From Stutzerimonas stutzeri (lineage in GTDB: Bacteria; Pseudomonadota; Gammaproteobacteria; Pseudomonadales; Pseudomonadaceae): a DNA stretch of 64,000 bases. Of the stretch, positions 36,413-45,061 are shown one piece after another; the first letter of the stretch is position 1, and each line of letters starts with the position of its first letter. Location: contig DDVX01000019.1 in the NCBI GenBank assembly GCA_002345575.1, positions 1 through 64,000 on the forward strand. The letters run 5' to 3'. Both the position numbers and the translations under genes were made by a program. The notes under the pieces were generated by a model. That model worked only from the letters and a program-made list of their open reading frames with translations. It did not search any database and was not told the origin of the DNA.

Positions 36413-37342
36413 ATGAGTACTGCTCTGTCCATTCGGCAGCTGACCAAGACCTACGGCAATGGCTTCCAGGCCCTCAAAGGCATCGATCTGGATGTAGCCG
36501 AAGGTGATTTCTATGCCTTGCTCGGACCCAACGGAGCCGGCAAGTCCACCACCATCGGCATTCTGTCGACGCTGGTGAACAAGAGTGGTGGCACGGTGAA
36601 CGTCTTCGGCCATGATCTGGATCGAGATCCTTCAGGCCTCAAGCGCTGCTTGGGCGTAGTGCCGCAAGAGTTCAACTTCAACCAGTTCGAGAAAGCCTTC
36701 GATATTCTCGTTACCCAGGCCGGTTACTACGGCATCCCGGCGAAAATCGCCAAGGAGCGAGCCGAGCGCTATCTCAATCAACTCGGGCTGTGGGACAAGC
36801 GTGATGTCTCATCGCGGATGCTGTCGGGCGGCATGAAGCGGCGTCTGATGATTGCTCGTGCATTGATTCATCAGCCGCGCCTGCTGATTCTCGATGAGCC
36901 CACCGCAGGCGTCGATATTGAGCTGCGTCGCTCCATGTGGTCCTTTTTGACCGAGCTGAACCGTGAGGGGATCACCATCATTCTCACCACGCATTATCTG
37001 GAGGAGGCTGAACAGCTGTGCCGCAACATCGGCATTATCGACCACGGCCAGATCGTCAAGAACACCAGTATGCGCGAGCTGCTCACGCAGCTGCATGTGG
37101 AGACCTTCCTGCTCGATCTGAAGGAGTCGCTGTTGGTGCCGCCCGAGCTGGGGGGTTACACGGCCAGGCTGGTTGATCACCACACGTTAGAAGTTCAGGT
37201 GGACAAGAGTCAGGGTATTACCGACCTGTTCCGACTGCTATCAGTACAGGGCATTGAAGTGGTTAGCCTGCGCAACAAGACCAACCGGCTGGAAGAGCTG
37301 TTCGTTTCCATGGTGGAAAGCAACCTGAAGGAGGCCAAATGA
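36413..37342 (+). CDS. ABC-2 type exporter, ATP-binding subunit (YadG-like)
   Basis: 309 residues. Walker A GPNGAGKST near 40, signature LSGGMKRR, Walker B LLILDEPTAG, H-loop TTHY, and a C-terminal DUF4162-like extension. Pairs with the permease in the next gene, which it overlaps by four bases. Homologous to E. coli YadG; the substrate is not known. A start at 36413 (MSTALSIRQL) is used. Confidence 0.9.
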   Translation: MSTALSIRQLTKTYGNGFQALKGIDLDVAEGDFYALLGPNGAGKSTTIGILSTLVNKSGGTVNVFGHDLDRDPSGLKRCLGVVPQEFNFNQFEKAFDILVTQAGYYGIPAKIAKERAERYLNQLGLWDKRDVSSRMLSGGMKRRLMIARALIHQPRLLILDEPTAGVDIELRRSMWSFLTELNREGITIILTTHYLEEAEQLCRNIGIIDHGQIVKNTSMRELLTQLHVETFLLDLKESLLVPPELGGYTARLVDHHTLEVQVDKSQGITDLFRLLSVQGIEVVSLRNKTNRLEELFVSMVESNLKEAK

Positions 37343-38118
37343 GCACGGAATTTCAGGCCAACCTGGTTGCGCTGCAGACCATTGTGCATCGGGAGGTTCG
37401 CCGCTACATGCGGATATGGCCGCAGACCCTCCTGCCGCCGGCGATCACGATGGTGTTGTACTTCGTCATCTTCGGCAATCTGATCGGCGCGCGGATCGGT
37501 GAGATGGACGGCTTCAGCTATATGGAGTACATCGTGCCGGGGCTGATCATGATGTCGGTGATCACCAACTCCTATAGCAACGTGGTTTCCAGCTTCTTCA
37601 GCAGCAAGTTCCAGCGCTCCATCGAGGAATTGCTGGTTTCGCCGGTTTCGCCTCATGTGATCCTCATCGGTTTCTCGCTGGGCGGCATCACTCGCGGGCT
37701 GGCGGTGGCGTTGATCGTTACATTGCTATCGATGTTCTTCACCGACCTACAGGTGCATCACTTAGGTATCACGCTGCTGGTGATCACCCTGACCTCGACG
37801 ATCTTCGCCCTCGGCGGTTTTCTCAATGCGGTATTTGCACGTAACTTCGATGATATTTCCATCATCCCGACCTTCGTGCTCACGCCTCTGACCTATCTGG
37901 GCGGGGTGTTCTATTCGATTAACCTGCTATCGCCGTTCTGGCAGACCCTATCGCTGGCCAACCCGGTGTTGCACATGGTCAACGCGTTCCGCTACGGCAT
38001 TCTCGGGGTTTCGGATATCAGCATCGGTATAGCCATCGGTTTCATGGTGGCTGCCGCGGCTTTGATGTACCTGTGGTGCATTCGCCTGTTGAAAAGCGGT
38101 CGCGGCATGCGCCAGTAA
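37339..38118 (+). CDS. ABC-2 type exporter, permease subunit (YadH-like)
   Basis: 259 residues, six predicted membrane helices, ABC-2 membrane domain with the conserved LTPLTYLGGVFYSINLLSPF before the last helices. ATGA overlap with the ATPase gene shows an operon. Likely exports a lipid-like or drug-like molecule; unproven. Confidence 0.9.
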   Translation: MSTEFQANLVALQTIVHREVRRYMRIWPQTLLPPAITMVLYFVIFGNLIGARIGEMDGFSYMEYIVPGLIMMSVITNSYSNVVSSFFSSKFQRSIEELLVSPVSPHVILIGFSLGGITRGLAVALIVTLLSMFFTDLQVHHLGITLLVITLTSTIFALGGFLNAVFARNFDDISIIPTFVLTPLTYLGGVFYSINLLSPFWQTLSLANPVLHMVNAFRYGILGVSDISIGIAIGFMVAAAALMYLWCIRLLKSGRGMRQ

Positions 38119-38268
38119 GCGGTGGCTGCTCAAGGTCGTGAATTCTGCAGTCTCGCTAAGCAAGCCTGGCATGAGCTTCTGTTTCAGGAGTCAGGCGGGC
38201 GCAGATAGTTTTTCCAGGGGCTGCTAGACTGCGCCGCGGTTCATTTCCAAGTTCTCTAGGTTTTTTCC

Positions 38269-39099
38269 ATGCAGCATCCCGCCGAACTCTCGCCGCTGGG
38301 CAAATCCAGCGCCTATATTGCGACGTACAGTCCCGAGCAGTTGTTTCCCATACCGCGAGCTCCGAAATGGGCCGAGCTGGGGCTGACGGCTGAGACGCTG
38401 CCCTATCAGGGCGTCGATATCTGGAACTGCTATGAGCTGTCCTGGCTACTGCCGTCGGGCAAGCCGGTGGTGGCAATTGGTGAGTTCAGAATTCCTGCCG
38501 ACTCGCCGAACATCATCGAATCCAAGTCTTTCAAGCTCTACCTTAACTCGCTGAACCAGTCGGTCTTCGACAGTTATGAGGCACTGCTGGGCGTGATGAC
38601 GAAGGATCTTTCGGCGGCGGCTGGGAAGCCGATCGAGGTGCGTTTGCGCACGCTGGATGACGTTGCCGCAGAAGGCGTCACGTCTTTGCAGGGCCGCTGC
38701 ATCGATGGTCTGGATGTGATCATCGAACACTACGATTTGCCTCAGGCCGAACTGTTGCGTTGCGACGCGTCCCGTCAGGTCGAAGAATGCCTGCACAGCC
38801 ATCTGCTCAGGTCCAACTGCCCTGTCACTGGACAGCCGGATTGGGGTTCGGTGGTAGTCGACTATCGCGGGGCTGCGCTGGATCCGACGAGTTTGTTGGC
38901 TTACTTGGTGAGTTTTCGCCAGCACGCCGACTTTCATGAGCAGTGCGTGGAGCGCATCTTCCTCGATCTCCAGCGTCTGTTGAAACCGGAGCGACTGAGT
39001 GTTTACGCGCGCTATCTACGTCGTGGCGGGCTGGATATCAATCCGTATCGCAGCACCGAGGCTGTTGTGGTGGATAACGGACGCCTGGTCAGGCAGTGA
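38269..39099 (+). CDS. queF: NADPH-dependent 7-cyano-7-deazaguanine reductase QueF
   Basis: 276 residues, the two-domain (type II) QueF. The substrate motif ESKSFKLY is near 85, the catalytic Cys in LLRSNCPVTGQPDW, and the paired His/Glu in FHEQCVERI. It reduces preQ0 to preQ1 in queuosine synthesis for tRNA wobble position 34. Single gene followed by a terminator. Confidence 0.96.
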   Translation: MQHPAELSPLGKSSAYIATYSPEQLFPIPRAPKWAELGLTAETLPYQGVDIWNCYELSWLLPSGKPVVAIGEFRIPADSPNIIESKSFKLYLNSLNQSVFDSYEALLGVMTKDLSAAAGKPIEVRLRTLDDVAAEGVTSLQGRCIDGLDVIIEHYDLPQAELLRCDASRQVEECLHSHLLRSNCPVTGQPDWGSVVVDYRGAALDPTSLLAYLVSFRQHADFHEQCVERIFLDLQRLLKPERLSVYARYLRRGGLDINPYRSTEAVVVDNGRLVRQ

Positions 39100-39111
39100 T
39101 TCGGTCAGCAG

Positions 39112-39142
39112 GCTGGAGGCGACGTTTCGTCGAGCCTCCAGC
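39112..39142. terminator. Bidirectional terminator after queF
   Basis: GCTGGAGGC (39112-39120) pairs perfectly with GCCTCCAGC (39134-39142), between convergent genes. Confidence 0.7.
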
Positions 39143-39155
39143 TGCTTCTATGTTT

Positions 39156-39422
39156 TCAGATACCCATGTTTGCCAACGTCTGCATGATATTGCGCAGCGT
39201 CATGGCGGTATTCGGGTGGCTGACCTCGAAACGTTCTACCGCCAGATGAACGCCATCGACCAGCGAATCGTTCTGATCGACAATCCCCTGGTTGGCTAGG
39301 CGCAGCTCGATGTCTTGGGCGATAGCGTGCAGCTGAGCGCGTTCTTCCTCACTCAGCGGTGTGTCCTGGGCCAGCTGGCTGCGCAGCTCCGCAAGCTGTG
39401 ACTGCAAGTCATGTTCCGGCAT
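39156..39422 (-). CDS. DUF4404 family protein
   Basis: 88 residues, cytosolic and helical, with the family ending HPNTAMTLRNIMQTLANMGI and many Leu/Gln heptads in the first half. Function unknown. It lies between convergent queF and divergent mlaA. Confidence 0.85.
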   Translation of the reverse strand: MPEHDLQSQLAELRSQLAQDTPLSEEERAQLHAIAQDIELRLANQGIVDQNDSLVDGVHLAVERFEVSHPNTAMTLRNIMQTLANMGI

Positions 39423-39601
39423 TTTGCTTCCCTCGTGTGACCTGGTTGATGTTGGCAGGTTAACCCGGCGGCTTGGGCTTGTCTGTTCCCTTTGACATCG
39501 AGAGCGGGCCGCTTATCCACCTACTGCTTAGAACCGTGGAATGGACTTATACTCCTGCTTCTATCTGGCGCTGGCGCCATCGGGAAAAGAGGAAGCTCGG
39601 C

Positions 39602-40303
39602 ATGCAAGTTATTCACAAGGACTGGATCGGACACTGCAAGGTTGCGCTACTCGCTGCGTTGACCATTTTTGGCGCCTCATCCGGACAGGCCGCTGAGGAA
39701 GATCCCTGGGAAAGTGTCAATCGCGTGGTATTCCGCTTCAACGATACCTTGGATGCCTACACCCTCAAGCCGCTCGCCAAGGGTTATCAGAAAGTCACCC
39801 CAGACTTTCTCGAAGACGGCATCGGCAACGTGTTCAGCAATCTTGGCGACTTTGTCGTGCTGACTAACGACCTGCTACAGGGCAAGGTCCGCGATGCCGG
39901 CATCGACACCAGCCGCATCCTGTTCAACAGCACCTTTGGCGTGCTGGGCTTTTTTGACGTGGCCACCCCAATGGGCTTGCACAAGAACGACGAAGACTTC
40001 GGTCAGACGCTAGGGGCTTGGGGGCTTGGTAGTGGGCCTTATGTCGTGTTGCCACTGCTGGGGCCAAGTACGGTTCGTGATGCAGCGGGGCGCGTGCCGG
40101 ATGCATTTCTGCAGCCCTATCCCTACATGGATCACGTACCGACCCGCAATGTGACGCGTGGCGCTGGCCTGGTCGACATGCGTGCCGGCCTGCTCTCGGC
40201 CGAGCGGATGATTACCGGCGACAAGTACATCTTCGTGCGCAACGCCTACCTGCAGAATCGTGAATTCCGCACCATGGACGGGCAGGTCGAAGATGACTTC
40301 TAA
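39602..40303 (+). CDS. mlaA: Outer-membrane lipid-asymmetry protein MlaA (VacJ)
   Basis: 233 residues from ATG 39602 (GAGGAAG upstream); a longer frame upstream lacks a signal sequence. Signal peptide ends SSGQAAEED with no lipobox Cys, then the MlaA pattern DPWESVNRVVFRFND, LGDFVVLTNDLLQGK, STFGVLGFFDVAT, GPYVVLPLLGPST. It removes misplaced phospholipids from the outer leaflet and hands them to MlaC. Usual E. coli MlaA is a lipoprotein; this one appears not to be. Confidence 0.93.
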   Translation: MQVIHKDWIGHCKVALLAALTIFGASSGQAAEEDPWESVNRVVFRFNDTLDAYTLKPLAKGYQKVTPDFLEDGIGNVFSNLGDFVVLTNDLLQGKVRDAGIDTSRILFNSTFGVLGFFDVATPMGLHKNDEDFGQTLGAWGLGSGPYVVLPLLGPSTVRDAAGRVPDAFLQPYPYMDHVPTRNVTRGAGLVDMRAGLLSAERMITGDKYIFVRNAYLQNREFRTMDGQVEDDF

Positions 40304-40348
40304 CAGGCCCTTTAAAACTGCCTGCTTTGGCAATACGTCATTAAACAG

Positions 40349-40379
40349 GTTCAGGCTGCTCAATTAAGAGCGCCTGAAC
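40349..40379. terminator. Convergent terminator between mlaA and PilZ gene
   Basis: GTTCAGGC (40349-40356) pairs with GCCTGAAC (40372-40379), with an inner GCTC/GAGC extension; ends lie between the two stop codons. Confidence 0.65.
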
Positions 40380-40417
40380 TCGCGTCCTCACCTATGTCTT
40401 CAAGGCTCTCCTAAGGC

Positions 40418-40717
40418 TCAGCTCATGGAGAGAATGGCAAGCCCGAGTGACTGGCGGCCATCCTCGTGTGTTTCGACTCGCACGACCTCGGTGGTGGCAT
40501 CCAGTCCTTTCAGTTCAGTGTGCGCAGAAGGGACGTGGACCTGAACCCTGTCACCCAATTGCAGCGTGGTTTCGGCCAGGACCTGCATCCCGGTACTGGA
40601 CAGGTCCAGGCAAACGCCGCTGCAGGTCTGCTCACCGTGGGTGAGGCTCACAACTGTTTCAACCTGCATGCGGATGAAGTCGCGTTTTTCGCTGTAGTAG
40701 CGGTCACTCTGGGTCAT
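40418..40717 (-). CDS. PilZ domain protein
   Basis: 99 residues from ATG 40717 with AAAGGA upstream. Begins RYYSEKRDFIRMQVETVV, an R-x3-R-type c-di-GMP motif in variant form (KRDFIRM), and has DLSSTGM matching the D/N-x-S-x-x-G box. Likely binds c-di-GMP or is a PilZ adaptor. It is divergent from rssB, with about 200 bp between starts. Confidence 0.88.
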   Translation of the reverse strand: MTQSDRYYSEKRDFIRMQVETVVSLTHGEQTCSGVCLDLSSTGMQVLAETTLQLGDRVQVHVPSAHTELKGLDATTEVVRVETHEDGRQSLGLAILSMS

Positions 40718-40923
40718 GTATCCGTCCTTTGAAGTAGGGCCTACGAGGCTCTTATAGCCCCCGCCAATCGGACCTGTAAAGCCTCGGCGGGGCGGCTGCG
40801 TCCGGCTTGAAACGCATGTCGTATGGGAGTACCGTCTGCGCCTTGATAAAAGATCCCTTTGCTCAGCGCTCGAGCTGGGCCGATGCGGTCGCCGGAAAGC
40901 CGGCGGTATAGCCTGGTAGGAAC

Positions 40924-42108
40924 ATGCAAAACCCAAGCACGACGCTACTGATCATAGATGACGACGACGTAGTACGGGCCAGCCTGGCTGCCTATCTGGA
41001 TGACAGCGGTTTCAAGGTCCTGCAGGCCCAGAACGGACCGCAAGGGCTGAAGCTGTTTGATGCCGAGCAGCCCGACCTGGTGATTTGCGATCTACGTATG
41101 CCGCAAATGGATGGCCTGGAGTTGATCCGGCTGATCAGCGAGCGTCAGGCCGATCTTCCGGTTATCGTCGTATCGGGCGCTGGTGTCATGAGCGATGCTG
41201 TTGAGGCGCTACGCCTGGGTGCTGCGGATTACCTGATAAAGCCTCTTGAAGATCTGGCAATGCTTGAGCACGCCGTTCGACGAGCACTGGACCGTTACCG
41301 GCTGCGCCTGGAAAATCGTCGTTATCGCGAGCAGCTGGAAGCCGCCAATCGCGATCTGCAGGCCAGCCTGCATCTGCTTCAGGAAGATCAGGACGCTGGT
41401 CGACAGGTGCAGATGAACATGCTGCCGGTCACGCCTTGCACTCTCGATGCGTTTCACTTCGACCATCAGATCATCCCCTCACTGTATCTCTCCGGCGACT
41501 TCGTCGACTACTTCAGGATCGATGATCACCGTATTGGCTTCTATCTGGCGGATGTTTCCGGCCATGGTGCGTCCTCGGCTTTCGTCACGGTACTGCTGAA
41601 GTTCATGACGACGCGGCTGCTGTATGAGTCGCGCCGTGGCGGCATGTTGCGTGAGTTCAAGCCTTCGGAAGTGCTCGACCACATCAATCGCGGGCTGATC
41701 AATTGCAAGCTGGGCAAGCATGTCACCATGCTCGGCGGGGTCATCGATCAGGAGCGTAACCTGCTGCACTACAGCATCGGCGGGCATCTGCCGTTACCAG
41801 TGCTCTACACGGGCGGTTCGGCCCGGTACCTGGAGGGGCGTGGGCTACCGGTGGGACTCTTTGTAGAGGCGACCTACGATAACCATGAGATCGACCTGCC
41901 AGAGTCATTCAGTCTGACGCTGCTCTCTGACGGTATTCTGGACCTTTTGCCCGGGGACACCCTCAAAGATAAAGAGACGCAGCTGCCCACGCTGATTTCC
42001 GAGGCTGGCGGCACCCTTGATGGCCTCCGTCGGGCATTTGGTCTGGCCGAGCTGGGCGATATGCCTGATGACATCGCACTACTGGTATTGAGCAGGAATC
42101 TGGCATGA
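40924..42108 (+). CDS. rssB: Response regulator with PP2C phosphatase domain (RssB)
   Basis: 394 residues: receiver (1-125, phospho-acceptor Asp56 in LVICDLRMPQMDG), a coiled-coil linker (about 135-160), and a PP2C/SpoIIE phosphatase domain with SGDFVDYF, LADVSGHGASSAF and PDDIALLVL. The Pseudomonas RssB differs from the E. coli adaptor by keeping an active-looking phosphatase. With the STAS partner next door it forms a partner-switch module likely to control RpoS. Four-base overlap with rssC. Confidence 0.9.
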   Translation: MQNPSTTLLIIDDDDVVRASLAAYLDDSGFKVLQAQNGPQGLKLFDAEQPDLVICDLRMPQMDGLELIRLISERQADLPVIVVSGAGVMSDAVEALRLGAADYLIKPLEDLAMLEHAVRRALDRYRLRLENRRYREQLEAANRDLQASLHLLQEDQDAGRQVQMNMLPVTPCTLDAFHFDHQIIPSLYLSGDFVDYFRIDDHRIGFYLADVSGHGASSAFVTVLLKFMTTRLLYESRRGGMLREFKPSEVLDHINRGLINCKLGKHVTMLGGVIDQERNLLHYSIGGHLPLPVLYTGGSARYLEGRGLPVGLFVEATYDNHEIDLPESFSLTLLSDGILDLLPGDTLKDKETQLPTLISEAGGTLDGLRRAFGLAELGDMPDDIALLVLSRNLA

Positions 42109-42587
42109 GCACCGGCAAAATCCAGTTCGCCGAGCAGGACGGTACCTTCGTCCTCAAGTTTGTCGGTGAAATTCGTCTGACGCTGTGTTCGGCGCTGGAT
42201 GCGACCATCGATCAGATTTTCTCTTCGCTGAATTTCTCCTCCATCGTCATCGATCTGACGGAGAGCTGCAGCGTTGACAGCACTACCCTTGGTTTGTTGG
42301 CCAAGCTTTCGATCCTGTCCCGGCAGAAGGTGGGGCTGTTGCCGACGCTGGTCACAACCCACCCTGATATCACCCGCCTGCTGCACTCCATGGGTTTCGA
42401 TCAGGTATTCAATATCGTCGATCAGCCTCTGCCTACTCCAGAGCAGCTGGCCGATCTACCGAATCAGGATCAGTCAGAAGAAGTGGTCAAGGCAAAGGTG
42501 CTTGAGGCTCACCGCATTCTGATGAGCCTCAATGAATCGAATCGCGAGGTCTTTCGGGATCTGGTGATGGCGTTGGAGCGTTCCTAA
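42105..42587 (+). CDS. rssC: STAS-domain anti-sigma-factor antagonist (RssC)
   Basis: 160 residues, STAS domain in the first 110 with the phosphorylatable Ser in SCSVDSTTLGLLA (probably Ser59), then an extra helical C-terminus. Its phosphorylation state would be reset by the RssB phosphatase. Ends 15 nt from the convergent tal gene. Confidence 0.88.
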   Translation: MSTGKIQFAEQDGTFVLKFVGEIRLTLCSALDATIDQIFSSLNFSSIVIDLTESCSVDSTTLGLLAKLSILSRQKVGLLPTLVTTHPDITRLLHSMGFDQVFNIVDQPLPTPEQLADLPNQDQSEEVVKAKVLEAHRILMSLNESNREVFRDLVMALERS

Positions 42588-42602
42588 CGTTTCAACGACC
42601 TG

Positions 42603-43529
42603 CTAGCGCTTGGCCTGGAGCAAGGCTTCGAGCTTTTCCTGATCCCGTGCGAACTGGCGTATGCCTTCGGCCAGTTTCTCGGTAGCCATGGCGTCTTCGT
42701 TCAGGCCCCAGCGGAACGACTGTTCATCCATTGAAAGGCGTGGCTCGGATGCACGGCCCGGCTCCAGCTGGCGGGGCAATGTTCCTTCGGTCTGGGCCAG
42801 CTCGCCGAGTAGTTCAGGGCTGATGGTCAGGCGATCGCAGCCTGCCAGCGCCTCGATCTGGCCGATATTGCGGAAGCTCGCGCCCATTACCACTGTCTTG
42901 TAGTCGTGCGCCTTGTAGTAGTCATAAATGCGGCTGACCGACTGCACGCCTGGGTCTTCAGCGCCTATGTAGTCGTGGCCTTCGTGTTTCTTGTACCAGT
43001 CGTAGATGCGTCCGACGAACGGCGAGATCAGGAATGCGCCAGCCTCAGCGCAGGCGACGGCCTGGGTAAAGGAAAACAGCAGGGTCAGGTTGGTCTGGAT
43101 GCCCGCCTTTTCCAGTTGTTCGGCGGCGCGAATGCCTTCCCAGGTGGAGGCCAGCTTGATCAGTACGCGCTCGCGGGCAACGCCGGCCTGCTCATAGAGC
43201 TCAATCAGGCGCTCGCCGCGCTGCACCATCGCCTGGGTATCGAAGGAAAGCCGGGCATCAACTTCCGTGGAAATGCGGCCGGGAATCAGTTTGAGTATTT
43301 CCCCGCCGACCGCGACCGCGAACAGGTCACAGCCCAGCCCGATATCGCCGCTGCAGCGTGACATGGCCGCCTGCAGGTGATCAGCGTAGCGGGGCAAGGC
43401 AGCCGCCTTGAGCAGTAGCGAAGGGTTAGTGGTGGCGTCGACCGGTTGCAGGTTGGAAATTGCGTCGATGTCGCCGGTATCGGCGACGACGGTGGTGAAC
43501 TGCTTGAGTTGTTCCAGCTTGGATGTCAT
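42603..43529 (-). CDS. tal: Transaldolase
   Basis: 308 residues (start MTSKLEQLKQF), TIM barrel. DATTNPSLL near 35, the Schiff-base Lys in RVLIKLASTWEG, and FSFTQAVACAEAGAFLISPFVGRI. Pentose phosphate pathway: exchanges a dihydroxyacetone unit between sedoheptulose-7-P and glyceraldehyde-3-P. Next to rssBC as in other pseudomonads. Confidence 0.96.
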   Translation of the reverse strand: MTSKLEQLKQFTTVVADTGDIDAISNLQPVDATTNPSLLLKAAALPRYADHLQAAMSRCSGDIGLGCDLFAVAVGGEILKLIPGRISTEVDARLSFDTQAMVQRGERLIELYEQAGVARERVLIKLASTWEGIRAAEQLEKAGIQTNLTLLFSFTQAVACAEAGAFLISPFVGRIYDWYKKHEGHDYIGAEDPGVQSVSRIYDYYKAHDYKTVVMGASFRNIGQIEALAGCDRLTISPELLGELAQTEGTLPRQLEPGRASEPRLSMDEQSFRWGLNEDAMATEKLAEGIRQFARDQEKLEALLQAKR

Positions 43530-43670
43530 TTGGGCGCTCTGTCTTTTGAATGGCATGACCTAGCCGAGCAAAAGGGCAGGTCGTTGGCATCAATTGGATC
43601 GGAAAGGGTCCCGCGTGTTCCTTTTACAATGGTGCGTGTTTCAGCGGTACAACTTTATACGGCGCGTGTT

Positions 43671-44681
43671 TCAGCGACCCTCCAGCAGGCTGCCTGCCTG
43701 ATCCAGCAGGGCCAGCGGGTCATCGCACTTATGGATATCCACCGAAAGCAGCTGGCGAAAACGCCGTGCGCCTGGAAAGCCTTGGCCCAAGCCGAGCATG
43801 TGCCGGGTGACGTGGTGCATCGCGCCGCCTCCTTGCAGGTGTTGCTGGATGTAAGGGCGCATCCGTGCCAGTGCTTCGGCGCGACTGATGGCTGGCTCGG
43901 TTTCGCCGAACAGGCGTGTATCTACCTGCGCTAGCAGATAAGGGTTGTGGTAGGCCTCGCGCCCGAGCATCACGCCATCGAAACTCTGCAGGTGGGTTTC
44001 GCATTCTTCCAAGGTCTTGATGCCGCCGTTGAGGATAATCTCTAGCTCCGGGAAGTCCGTCTTTAGCTGCGCCGCGACTTCATAGCGCAGGGGCGGCACC
44101 TCGCGGTTCTCTTTGGGCGACAGGCCTTCAAGAATGGCGATCCTCGCGTGCACGGTAAAGCTGCGGCAGCCGGCGTCAGCTACCTGGCCGACAAAATCAC
44201 GCAGCTCGGCGTAGCTGTCGCGACCGTTGATGCCGATTCGATGCTTGACCGTCACCTCGATTCCCACTGCATCACGCATGGCTTTCACACAATCTGCCAC
44301 CAATGCCGGATAAGCCATCAGGCAGGCGCCGATCATGTTGTTCTGCACACGGTCGCTGGGGCAGCCTACGTTCAGATTGACCTCGTCGTAACCGCGCTCT
44401 TCTGCCATCTTCGCGCAAGTTGCGAGATCTGCTGGCACGCTGCCTCCGAGCTGTAGCGCCAGCGGATGCTCGGCTTCGTCGTGACCCAGATAGCGCGCCG
44501 CATCACCGTGGATCAGCGCGCCGGTGGTGACCATCTCGGTATAGAGCAAGGCATTTCGGGAAAGCTGGCGCAGGAAATAACGGCAATGCCTATCGGTCCA
44601 ATCCATCATCGGCGCAACGCTGAAGCGGCGGGACAACCTGGTGTGCGCGGTTTCTGTCTTTGAGGCTGTGTTCTCTAACAT
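43671..44681 (-). CDS. dusA: tRNA-dihydrouridine(20/20a) synthase DusA
   Basis: 336 residues from ATG 44681; an upstream extension to 44828 is unlikely. FMN-binding start FSVAPMMDWTDRHCRYF, catalytic Cys in NVGCPSDRVQ, KHRIG, and NGGIKTLEE. It reduces uridine in the tRNA D-loop. Divergent from gyrA. The 141 bp after it contain two copies of GCGTGTTTCAGCG 30 bp apart (43633 and 43663), the second running into its stop. Confidence 0.95.
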   Translation of the reverse strand: MLENTASKTETAHTRLSRRFSVAPMMDWTDRHCRYFLRQLSRNALLYTEMVTTGALIHGDAARYLGHDEAEHPLALQLGGSVPADLATCAKMAEERGYDEVNLNVGCPSDRVQNNMIGACLMAYPALVADCVKAMRDAVGIEVTVKHRIGINGRDSYAELRDFVGQVADAGCRSFTVHARIAILEGLSPKENREVPPLRYEVAAQLKTDFPELEIILNGGIKTLEECETHLQSFDGVMLGREAYHNPYLLAQVDTRLFGETEPAISRAEALARMRPYIQQHLQGGGAMHHVTRHMLGLGQGFPGARRFRQLLSVDIHKCDDPLALLDQAGSLLEGR

Positions 44682-45061
44682 TTCGGGGTCTGGATTTTGG
44701 CTCGGTTTTGCGCGGGTGAGGCACGATAGCGGCGTGGCCGCGTAACGCGGCGAAGTTGGTATACCGCGCCGATATTGATCAAACGCGAAAGGGCGAGAGT
44801 TTATCAGGAAGCTTGGTCGTTCGATCATTGGTCTTGCCGACAGGCAAGGCAGCTAAACATCATGGTGTCCGATTCTTTCGTGCCTCTTGGGTCGATGTGG
44901 TTAGCGGGGACGGTCGGGCTGCGCAGCTTGCGCCTGTCGGTCGTGTCGCCTGCTGCTTGGCGTGCCGGTTGCACAGTCGCTACCTCCAGCGAGCGGCTGC
45001 CTTGTGATACCATCTCGCTCTTAATCGCAGGACCCTGCTGACTATAAGGAACCAGGCTTCC
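44682..45061. promoter_or_regulatory. dusA-gyrA divergent region
   Basis: 380 bp with no gene. It must hold both promoters. An extended -10-like TGTGATACCAT lies near 45001-45011, about 50 bp before gyrA, without a good -35. AAGGAA at 45047-45052 is the gyrA ribosome site. Confidence 0.4.

Noticed and set aside
43633..43675. Two copies of GCGTGTTTCAGCG 30 bp apart after dusA
   Set aside because: Only two copies, the second in the dusA end; too little to call an element.
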